This document shows, in pieces, positions 1 through 5,745 of a DNA stretch of 10,366 nucleotides. Made by a program: the position numbers and the translations under genes. The notes under the pieces are model-generated. The model worked only from the letters and a program-made list of their open reading frames with translations, was not told the DNA's origin and made no database searches. The stretch comes from Flavobacteriales bacterium UBA5869. Lineage in GTDB: Bacteria > Bacteroidota > Bacteroidia > Flavobacteriales_D > Crocinitomicaceae. Where the stretch lies: the NCBI GenBank assembly GCA_002432565.1, contig DJFP01000120.1:19978-30343 (forward strand), given 5' to 3'. Each line of letters starts with the position of its first letter. The stretch's first letter is position 1.

Positions 1-594
1 CGTTTTGATGAAACCAGAGGATTTAAATTCATCTCCTATGCGGTTTGGTGGATTCGTCAGTCGATTTTGCAAGCTCTTGCTGAGCAGGCTCGTATTGTGC
101 GGCTTCCATTAAACAAAATAGGAACAATTAATAAGATCAACAGAGCATACAGCGAATTGGAACAACTCTATGAACGTCCGCCTTCAGCAGATGAATTGGC
201 TGAGTACCTGGAGTGTTCTGTAGAAGATGTACGTCAGTCACTGGCAAATACCGCAAGACATTTGTCGATGGATGCCCCGTTGGTAGACGGAGATGAGAGC
301 TCGTCAAGCATGTACGATGTGTTGCCGAATGATTCACTTCCAAGCCCGGAAAATGAATTGACCAAAGAGTCATTGCGCAGGGAGATCGAACGTTCGCTTT
401 CTTCCCTCTCAGGTAGAGAAGGAGATGTTGTAAGACTTTATTACGGACTAAACGGAAAACATCCGCTTACTTTGGAAGAGATCGGAGATTTATTCGATCT
501 GACCAGAGAGCGTGTAAGACAAATAAAAGAAAAGGCCATTCGACGCCTGAAGCATACATCCCGAAGCCGGATGCTTAAATCATACCTTGGTTAA
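1..594 (+). CDS. rpoD: RNA polymerase primary sigma factor RpoD/SigA (3' part, start outside window)
   Basis: This is the C-terminal 197 residues of a group 1 sigma-70 factor, which directs core RNA polymerase to housekeeping promoters. The reading frame is open from base 1, so the gene starts upstream of the window. Bacteroidota primary sigma factors are usually just under 300 residues, so roughly 90 are missing. The fragment opens in region 2.3/2.4 with [15 protein letters not shown] (window residues 8-22), the promoter melting and -10 recognition helix. Region 3 follows (about residues 40-85), then an acidic linker. Region 4 begins at [15 protein letters not shown], and its helix-turn-helix [20 protein letters not shown] occupies about residues 156-175. 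It ends RMLKSYLG. The stop overlaps the stop of the convergent priA gene by four bases, so there is no separate intergenic terminator. Homologues recognise TAnnTTTG-type promoters, which also occur in this window. The assignment is firm; only the 5' end is unknown. Confidence 0.96.
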   Translation, partial: RFDETRGFKFISYAVWWIRQSILQALAEQARIVRLPLNKIGTINKINRAYSELEQLYERPPSADELAEYLECSVEDVRQSLANTARHLSMDAPLVDGDESSSSMYDVLPNDSLPSPENELTKESLRREIERSLSSLSGREGDVVRLYYGLNGKHPLTLEEIGDLFDLTRERVRQIKEKAIRRLKHTSRSRMLKSYLG

Positions 595-3074
595 GCGGGA
601 TCTACGTCAGTAATTAGTCGAATAGGTTTGAAATGGGGAACGCTGAAAAATTGATCCGTCAGCTCATGTAAGCGTTCCTTTACTTTCTTTTGTGGAGCAT
701 CCTGCTCAATTTTTAAAACAATTTCTTTCAAATAAAAGTTCTGGATCCTCGCAATAACCGGGGATTCAGGACCTAAAACGCGCTCGTGGAACTGTTCTTT
801 CAATAGTTTTGCCAAATGTTGCGCGCCTGTTTCCACCAAATCCCGGTCCCGGTGCTTTAGGGTAAAGCGAATCAATTTGTAGAATGGCGGGTAATGGTAA
901 TTCCTGCGTTCAACTATTTCATTGACAGCAAATGAATCGTAATCATGGTCCATTACTTTTTGGATTATCCAGTGATCCGGATTCCCGGTTTGGATAATTA
1001 CCTTCCCTCGTTTGTTTCTACGGCCGGATCTGCCTGCAACCTGCGTCATTAATTGAAAAGCACGCTCAAATGCCCTGAAATCGATTTTATTGAGCATTAG
1101 ATCGGCGTCCAGTATCCCAACCAGCCCTACGTGATCAAAATCCAGTCCTTTTGCCACCATTTGCGTACCGATTAACACATCGATTTCCCGGTTTTCAAAG
1201 CCTTGTATCAATTCCAGGTGACTGTTCTTATTACGGGTAGTATCCAAATCCATTCTGCCGATTCTTACATCGGGAAGGATCAATGAAAGATCATCTTCAA
1301 TTTTTTCGGTCCCGAATCCCAACATTTTTAGGCGATTACTTCCGCAGGCAGGGCAAGTCCCGATGGGATTGGTTGTGTAGCTGCAGTGATGGCACTTGAG
1401 CAGGTTGGAATGTTTGTGGTAATTTAAGGTCGTATCGCAGTTGATGCAACTAGGGCTGAAACCACAAATTTCACAGGTCCATATCGGAGTGTAACCTCTC
1501 CGGTTTTGAAACAGAATAACTTGTTCCTTGTTCTTTAATGTTTCAATAATGTTTTCGAGCAGGAATTTTGAAAAATGTCCGTTTAAGCTTTTTTGCCGGC
1601 GTTCCTCTTTCATATCTGCACACAAAATTTCAGGAAGCTGAACCTGTGAAAAGCGTTCCGTAAGGAGCACATGTCCGTATTTTCCATCTCGCGTATTTTG
1701 ATAGCTCTCAATGGAAGGGGTTGCAGATCCCAACAGGGTTTTTGTTTTGAAGAAGTGTGCCAATACGATTGCCATGTCCCTTGCATTGTAACGCGGAGAA
1801 GGATCTTGTTGTTTGTAAGAAGATTCGTGTTCTTCGTCCACAATTACCAAGCCCAAATCCCTGAAAGGAAGGAAGATAGAAGAACGTGCTCCAACGACCA
1901 ACCGGAATTGTTTCGGATCGTTTTGAAGTACCTTATTCCAAATCTCGACACGTTCATTAGAGTTGAATTTTGAGTGATAAACTCCGATCTTCTCACCAAA
2001 ATAGGCCGATAGCCGCTGGATCAATTGGGTAGTCAGTGCAATTTCAGGAACCAGGAATAAGACTTGTTTTCCCTGGTCCAATACCTTACGGATCAATTCG
2101 ATGTAAATCTCTGTTTTACCTGATCCGGTAATTCCCTGAAGAAGGATCGTATCTTTCTGGTGAAAACCTGTCTCTATCTCATGCAGGGCTTTGGATTGAG
2201 CGGCGCTCAAGTCCGGGAATGCGAATTTGCTTTGATCAACTGAGTTTATCCTGGATATTTCAAGACGTTCTGTGCGTAAAATGCCCTGTTTTTCCAAAGT
2301 ATTTATTGCCGATAGGGAACAACCTTGTTCTTCCAATGATCTCCGAAGAATAGGAGTGACTTCTCCCGCGTGAAAACCGCCCAGCTGCAATATTTTTAAA
2401 AGGACCTGTTCTTGTTTTTGGGTTGTTTTTTTCAGGGCAAGTTGTTCGAACAATTCGTTTAAAACAGCATCCGAACGATACTCTTCCTGGAGCACAACAA
2501 ATAATCCTGTTTTTGGGGTGAATTTATTGGAAACTTCCTCCAGTGTAAGAACAACATTCTTTTCAAGAAGTAGTTTGATCAGCGGTTGTATTGTTTTAAT
2601 TCCAATGATTTCGGAAATTTCCCTCAGGTCTAGTGTTTCTTTGATCTGAAGTGCTTCAACAACCAGGTATTCTCGATCGGATAAGTGGGAACTTTCGCCG
2701 TTAAAATCCGGGTGAATGACAATTTTTGTTTCGCTTGCCAATTTGAAATTAGCCGGAAGCGCTGCGTTCATCACGTCACCGATCGGAGCCATGTAATACT
2801 CGGACATCCATTTCCAAAATGCGTATTGCTTTTTGGTAATGATGGGTGTTTCATCCAGGATATGCTCGATGTATTTTGCCTGGTACAGGCGAGGGGCGTC
2901 CTGGTGTATTTTCGTGATAATTCCGGTATAGAGCTTCCCTTTTCCAAATGGGACGATTACCCGCAGGTATTCTTGGATTTGGTCATTCATTTCGAATGGA
3001 ACTCTATAAGTAAACTCCTGGCTTAAAGGAATGGGTAAGATGATATCAACGAAAAGAGTAACACGCTCGCTCAT
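591..3074 (-). CDS. priA: Primosomal protein N' (replication restart helicase PriA)
   Basis: PriA is a superfamily 2 DNA helicase that binds stalled forks and D-loops and reloads the replicative helicase. The 827-residue protein has an N-terminal DNA-binding region (about 1-110, with [13 protein letters not shown] at 41-53) and a winged-helix-like middle part. The helicase core contains Walker [10 protein letters not shown] (314-322), the DEEH box (413-416), GSATPS (449-454) and motif [10 protein letters not shown] (678-685). Between the helicase lobes lie eight zinc-ligand cysteines in four CxxC pairs (534/537, 543/546, 561/564, 574/577), the PriA-specific zinc module. All expected catalytic motifs are intact. 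It is about 100 residues longer than E. coli PriA (732), which I believe is normal for Bacteroidota. The ATG at 3074 is followed directly by the family's usual N-terminal strand. No clear Shine-Dalgarno sequence is visible, as is common in this phylum. The gene is monocistronic in this context and converges on rpoD. Confidence 0.97.
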   Translation of the reverse strand: MSERVTLFVDIILPIPLSQEFTYRVPFEMNDQIQEYLRVIVPFGKGKLYTGIITKIHQDAPRLYQAKYIEHILDETPIITKKQYAFWKWMSEYYMAPIGDVMNAALPANFKLASETKIVIHPDFNGESSHLSDREYLVVEALQIKETLDLREISEIIGIKTIQPLIKLLLEKNVVLTLEEVSNKFTPKTGLFVVLQEEYRSDAVLNELFEQLALKKTTQKQEQVLLKILQLGGFHAGEVTPILRRSLEEQGCSLSAINTLEKQGILRTERLEISRINSVDQSKFAFPDLSAAQSKALHEIETGFHQKDTILLQGITGSGKTEIYIELIRKVLDQGKQVLFLVPEIALTTQLIQRLSAYFGEKIGVYHSKFNSNERVEIWNKVLQNDPKQFRLVVGARSSIFLPFRDLGLVIVDEEHESSYKQQDPSPRYNARDMAIVLAHFFKTKTLLGSATPSIESYQNTRDGKYGHVLLTERFSQVQLPEILCADMKEERRQKSLNGHFSKFLLENIIETLKNKEQVILFQNRRGYTPIWTCEICGFSPSCINCDTTLNYHKHSNLLKCHHCSYTTNPIGTCPACGSNRLKMLGFGTEKIEDDLSLILPDVRIGRMDLDTTRNKNSHLELIQGFENREIDVLIGTQMVAKGLDFDHVGLVGILDADLMLNKIDFRAFERAFQLMTQVAGRSGRRNKRGKVIIQTGNPDHWIIQKVMDHDYDSFAVNEIVERRNYHYPPFYKLIRFTLKHRDRDLVETGAQHLAKLLKEQFHERVLGPESPVIARIQNFYLKEIVLKIEQDAPQKKVKERLHELTDQFFSVPHFKPIRLITDVDPA

Positions 3075-3078
3075 GAAA

Positions 3079-3086
3079 CAAATTTA
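3079..3086 (-). promoter_or_regulatory. Possible -7 box of the priA promoter
   Basis: The minus strand reads TAAATTTG here, an exact match to the Bacteroidota -7 consensus TAnnTTTG, ending four bases before the priA ATG. No well-placed TTTG -33 box exists: the nearest, at 3099-3102, leaves only 12 bases, and a TTTA at 3103-3106 leaves 16. If used, transcription would start at or very near the ATG and give a nearly leaderless mRNA. The match is short in AT-rich DNA, so this is tentative. Confidence 0.3.
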
Positions 3087-3179
3087 GTGAACTAAAAACA
3101 AATAAAGGTGTTTGTTTCAACTATAAAAAAATAGTTTTTCCGGTAAATGATAGATAATCTTATACCTTATCCTAAAATG

Positions 3180-3211
3180 AAAAAATCCCGTCTATCTAAT
3201 GATAAACGGGA
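3180..3211 (-). terminator. Intrinsic terminator after the lipoprotein gene
   Basis: On the minus strand, 26 bases beyond the stop codon, TCCCGT (3211-3206) pairs with ACGGGA (3191-3186). After one mismatch TATC/GATA pairing continues the stem, closed by a four-base loop at 3197-3200. The stem is followed immediately by six T residues (3185-3180). A GC-rich lower stem, tight loop and U-tract make a classic rho-independent terminator for the gene ending at 3237. It should also insulate priA from upstream transcription. On the plus strand there is no comparable T-tract, so its direction is clear. Confidence 0.88.
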
Positions 3212-3236
3212 CTTCTTAAGTTTCAGTTTTAATAGC

Positions 3237-4370
3237 TTATTGACAAGCCCAGGATTCTCCATTATTGATGTCGGACTGGAAATCACTGCAGAACATTAAA
3301 AGTCCTGTTATTGGTCCGATGCACAATTCTCTTGTAGACAAAAGATCAAGAGCTCTGGTACTTGCTGTACTGAATTTTTCGAGTTTGTTGGTCATTCTTG
3401 AGGTGAAAATACCAATTACCGGCCCACCGTCAGGACGCGTCAAATTTGTAAATGTAGGCTTGTTTTGTGCTAATGAAGAGCTTGGTTGATTCACCAATAT
3501 GTATTTGCTTAATTCGGAAGATCCTCCTGTCATGAGTAATCGGATGGAAATCAACTTTCTTCTGGTAATGGTCGGATCGTTCGTACAATTGTTTTTGAGT
3601 AATGTATAGAACGTTTCTCCGTTAGCAGGAAAAGTAGAGGTTGAAGATGTAAGCTGATTCCCGTTGTATTCTCCCACTTTCCAGACAAATGATTTTCTAA
3701 CCGGAACCCCATTGAAATACTCATCAAAAAATACTTGCATACGCGTATCCACTACTTTGGCATTTCCATTATTTGATTTTAGAGTTACCGCATTATATTC
3801 TTTTACACCTCCTGTCATTTTAACAAAGGAATAGCTCCCCGCAGCGGAAGGCTGAGCGATAGACATTGCCGAAACCAGTTTGGTTTGGGCATTTACTACA
3901 ATTTCTCCCCCGTTGATGGTTGCAATTAATCGGTAAGTTACATCATCTTTTAACGCCGTCATTGGATTTGGGTCATTCGTAGAAGGCTGATTGTTGATGT
4001 TGAAAGGTTCTGTCTTGAAATAATATACCTTTTGGTTCGGACTGTAAAAAGCCCCCGGGACTTTATTAGTCAAAATTGTATCTCTCAATACCCAGGATCT
4101 GATTTTGGTTGATGTCCACTCTTCAATTTTAATTTCAGCTTCCTGGAAATAGCTCGAATCTTCAATCTGAGCAACTTCCAATGCATTGTTTGAACCTCCA
4201 AAAGTACGTGTCAACTTTACATAATGTAAAGAGTCACTTTTATCCAATAATCCGAATAGAACAGGAGTTTCCACGTGTTCTCCGGCAAAATCAATATCGT
4301 CTTCACAGGAAGCGATCAATACCAAAGAGGCTAAAACAATGGAGCAAAGTGAAAATTGGAGAAATTTCAT
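3237..4370 (-). CDS. DUF4249-like outer-membrane lipoprotein of unknown function
   Basis: A 377-residue predicted lipoprotein. Residues 1-21 form a signal peptide with a hydrophobic core and the lipobox IASC, placing the lipidated cysteine at 22. The following EDDID is acidic, resembling the lipoprotein export signals that send Bacteroidota lipoproteins to the cell surface. The mature part looks all-beta. It begins ETPVLFGLLDKSDSLHYVKLTRTF (described by its ends: E34 to F57), has an internal VTYRLIATINGGEIVVNAQT region (144-163), and near the end reads FTNL...GPVIGIFTSR (307-325). This order resembles DUF4249 proteins, which carry an early 'VxGxLxxxDxxhxVxLtRt' strand pair and a late 'tNi..g.GiF' motif, but I could not test this by profile search. 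Four further cysteines (262, 350, 361, 376) could form disulfides. No adjacent TonB-dependent receptor or polysaccharide locus suggests a substrate. It has its own promoter candidate and a strong terminator, so it is probably transcribed alone or weakly coupled to the VOC gene 79 bases upstream. Confidence 0.85.
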   Translation of the reverse strand: MKFLQFSLCSIVLASLVLIASCEDDIDFAGEHVETPVLFGLLDKSDSLHYVKLTRTFGGSNNALEVAQIEDSSYFQEAEIKIEEWTSTKIRSWVLRDTILTNKVPGAFYSPNQKVYYFKTEPFNINNQPSTNDPNPMTALKDDVTYRLIATINGGEIVVNAQTKLVSAMSIAQPSAAGSYSFVKMTGGVKEYNAVTLKSNNGNAKVVDTRMQVFFDEYFNGVPVRKSFVWKVGEYNGNQLTSSTSTFPANGETFYTLLKNNCTNDPTITRRKLISIRLLMTGGSSELSKYILVNQPSSSLAQNKPTFTNLTRPDGGPVIGIFTSRMTNKLEKFSTASTRALDLLSTRELCIGPITGLLMFCSDFQSDINNGESWACQ

Positions 4371-4387
4371 ATGTATACAATTTGTCT

Positions 4388-4418
4388 CAAAAATACAATT
4401 TTAATTCATAGGATGAAA
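4388..4418 (-). promoter_or_regulatory. Candidate promoter of the lipoprotein gene
   Basis: The minus strand carries TATTTTTG (4395-4388), an exact TAnnTTTG -7 box, 17 bases before the start codon. A near-consensus -33 box, TTTC (4418-4415), lies 19 bases further upstream. Spacing and composition fit a Bacteroidota sigma-A promoter with a short leader of roughly ten bases. One mismatch in the -33 box keeps confidence moderate. Confidence 0.5.
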
Positions 4419-4430
4419 GCGATTAAAATC

Positions 4431-4446
4431 AACAGAAGCTACTGTT
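4431..4446 (-). terminator. Weak hairpin just after the VOC gene stop
   Basis: Three bases past the VOC stop codon, the minus strand folds AACAG/CTGTT around a six-base loop and is followed by GATTTTAAT, a short imperfect T-tract. The five-pair, AT-rich stem is weak, so it may only attenuate or mark the 3' end. Readthrough into the lipoprotein gene is plausible. Confidence 0.3.
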
Positions 4447-4449
4447 AAA

Positions 4450-5517
4450 TCAATCCTTTACGCGATTAAATCTCATTGCCCGAAGCATCCAATTGGGAAG
4501 AAAGGCTCCCGGTTTTTTATTTTTCAGGTGAATGTACCATCCCAATTTTTTCATGACAGGAACTTTGTGAGTTTCCACAAATTCAATCCAGGTGCCGTCA
4601 GGATCTTCAATATAGCTGAATCGACCGCCCGCTTCACCCATGTCAAATGTTTTTCCTGAATCAACGGTAAACGGAAAGCCCAATGCTTCACATTCTTTTT
4701 GCAAATCATCCATTCCCTGAACATCAAAGCACAAATGAATGAATCCCCAATCTCCCCAGAAACGGTCCTTGAAAATCGATTTTGAATCTGTCCGGTCAAC
4801 AGCCTGGACCAGTTCTATTTGAGTTGGTCCCAATAGTTTTGCGAAAGGTCCTTTGCGGTCCTCGGTATGCTGAAGCAATACTCTTCTTACTTTATGATTT
4901 CCGTTGGGAATGTTATTAAAAGCATCAAAAGTGTCCGTAACATCGTAAACAATCTTGTCGTATCCCAGAATAGTCTGGTAAAGCGGTAATGCCTTTTCTA
5001 TAGAGCTTACACCGATCATTGAACCTGCAACTCCACCGGTTTTACCCTCGAATTTGGTATCCATGAACCATCCGGAGCCTTCAACGATATCAAACAGATT
5101 ACCATTCGGGTCTTCTACCAAAAAATGATAACTGCCATTAGGTAATTGCTGTGGCTCTGATAATACTTTTGCTCCTTTTTTAGTCAAAAATGCGTGTGTA
5201 GCTTTTACATCTTTTGATTTGATGCGGCAGGCATATAGTCCGAAATCACCCAAAATGACCGATTCCTTGCTTTTTTCAGTTGGACGGGAAGTAAACTGCC
5301 AGATCTCGAATCCACCGCCGCTTTCCATGGAAAGTGCAAGTGTTGCGGTTCTTGAATGAATGACACCTCCGGTGTATCTCGTCATCAACGGAGCTTCAGC
5401 TGCCTCTTCAAAAATTCGTACGTCTACACCAAAGTGTTCTCTATACCATTTCCAAATTGATTGAACGTTGGGAACCCCAATTCCCATTTGCTGAATACCA
5501 CAGATGATTTTTGCCAT
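4450..5517 (-). CDS. Two-domain VOC-superfamily (glyoxalase/extradiol dioxygenase fold) protein
   Basis: A 355-residue cytoplasmic protein with two vicinal-oxygen-chelate modules, about 6-147 and 163-316, plus a basic C-terminal tail containing LPNWMLRAMRF (340-350). Each module ends in the typical strand after a turn: DPNG (136-139) then LFDIVEG, and DPDG (305-308) then WIEFVETH. The second module keeps His261 (in FIHLCFDV) and Glu312/Glu315 (in WIEFVE) near the usual metal-ligand positions. The first module has no His at the matching strand (FGLYACRIKS) and has Met/Gly where the first-strand ligand often sits (QQMGIGVP). The active metal site may therefore lie in one half only, or the protein may bind a ligand without metal. 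Family members include glyoxalases, ring-cleaving dioxygenases, 4-hydroxyphenylpyruvate dioxygenase and antibiotic-binding proteins; the 4-HPPD C-terminal signature was not seen. No neighbour suggests a substrate. The ATG at 5517 is supported by the following MAKIICGIQQMGIGVP strand. Confidence 0.88.
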   Translation of the reverse strand: MAKIICGIQQMGIGVPNVQSIWKWYREHFGVDVRIFEEAAEAPLMTRYTGGVIHSRTATLALSMESGGGFEIWQFTSRPTEKSKESVILGDFGLYACRIKSKDVKATHAFLTKKGAKVLSEPQQLPNGSYHFLVEDPNGNLFDIVEGSGWFMDTKFEGKTGGVAGSMIGVSSIEKALPLYQTILGYDKIVYDVTDTFDAFNNIPNGNHKVRRVLLQHTEDRKGPFAKLLGPTQIELVQAVDRTDSKSIFKDRFWGDWGFIHLCFDVQGMDDLQKECEALGFPFTVDSGKTFDMGEAGGRFSYIEDPDGTWIEFVETHKVPVMKKLGWYIHLKNKKPGAFLPNWMLRAMRFNRVKD

Positions 5518-5590
5518 TTTTTAACTTTTTTGCGTCCTGATCCGGTACTTGCCAGACCAGAAATTGAATTTGATGCAGCGTCTGTGCCAT

Positions 5591-5620
5591 CCTTGCTACG
5601 CCGGAGTGGCTTTGCGAAGG
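5591..5620 (-). other. GC-rich imperfect hairpin in the predicted VOC leader; possible dispersed element
   Basis: The arms are CCTTGCTACGCC and GGCTTTGCGAAGG around the loop GGAGT. Ten pairs form, with one bulge and two mismatches. It lies inside the roughly 118-base leader predicted from the promoter at 5642-5671. The surrounding 5581-5640 is clearly richer in G+C than adjacent intergenic DNA and repeats CGCCGG at 5599-5604 and 5634-5639. It matches no riboswitch I recognise. It could be a leader structure or one copy of a genome-wide intergenic repeat. Confidence 0.4.
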
Positions 5621-5641
5621 TTATGAGCTTCTGCGCCGGGA

Positions 5642-5671
5642 CAAAGATACTAGGAATCTCGAAAGTTCAAA
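5642..5671 (-). promoter_or_regulatory. Promoter of the VOC gene
   Basis: This is the best promoter in the window. On the minus strand TTTG (5671-5668) is followed by 18 bases and then TATCTTTG (5649-5642), matching both Bacteroidota boxes (-33 TTTG, -7 TAnnTTTG) at suitable spacing. The predicted transcription start is around 5635-5637, leaving a leader of about 118 bases that contains the GC-rich hairpin. The -33 box lies within a GTTCAAAT repeat copy. Confidence 0.65.
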
Positions 5672-5714
5672 TGTTTTAGCCGAGGCTGATGTTCAAATGT
5701 TCAAATGTTCAAAT
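5665..5714. repeat. GTTCAAAT repeat: one separate copy and three tandem copies
   Basis: The 8-base unit GTTCAAAT occurs at 5665-5672, then as three perfect head-to-tail copies at 5691-5698, 5699-5706 and 5707-5714. A partial inverted match, TTTGAACT, lies at 5733-5740. On the minus strand each unit reads ATTTGAAC and so contains the TTTG of a -33 box; the separate copy supplies that box for the VOC promoter. The last tandem copy forms one arm of the hairpin after the patatin gene. Three units is short enough to have arisen by replication slippage. Confidence 0.85.
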
Positions 5715-5739
5715 AGTTTCACTTAAGCAACTTTTGAAC
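5707..5739 (-). terminator. Hairpin after the patatin gene, possible transcript 3' end
   Basis: Seven bases beyond the patatin stop, GTTCAAAAGTT (minus strand, 5739-5729) pairs with AACTATTTGAAC (5718-5707). This gives eleven pairs with one bulged base and a ten-base loop that includes CTTAAG. It is a long, stable-looking hairpin for AT-rich DNA. The sequence that follows on the minus strand is ATTTGAACATTTGAAC rather than a run of T, so classical intrinsic termination is uncertain. It may act as an RNA 3'-end stabiliser. Confidence 0.45.
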
Positions 5740-5745
5740 TTGTTT

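Noticed and set aside
1671..3026. Plus-strand open frames of 100 and 113 codons inside priA
   Set aside because: Antisense shadows of well-conserved helicase and N-terminal priA coding sequence.
3119..3136. AT-only hairpin AACTAT-A6-ATAGTT followed by TTT on the plus strand, upstream of priA
   Set aside because: All-AT six-pair stem with a homopolymer loop; no plus-strand gene ends here, so it is not a terminator and chance is likely in this AT-rich spacer.
5461..5679. A 72-codon plus-strand open frame spanning the VOC start and the upstream intergenic region
   Set aside because: It begins antisense inside the VOC gene, runs through the predicted VOC promoter and hairpin, has no recognisable domain and looks like translated intergenic repeat.
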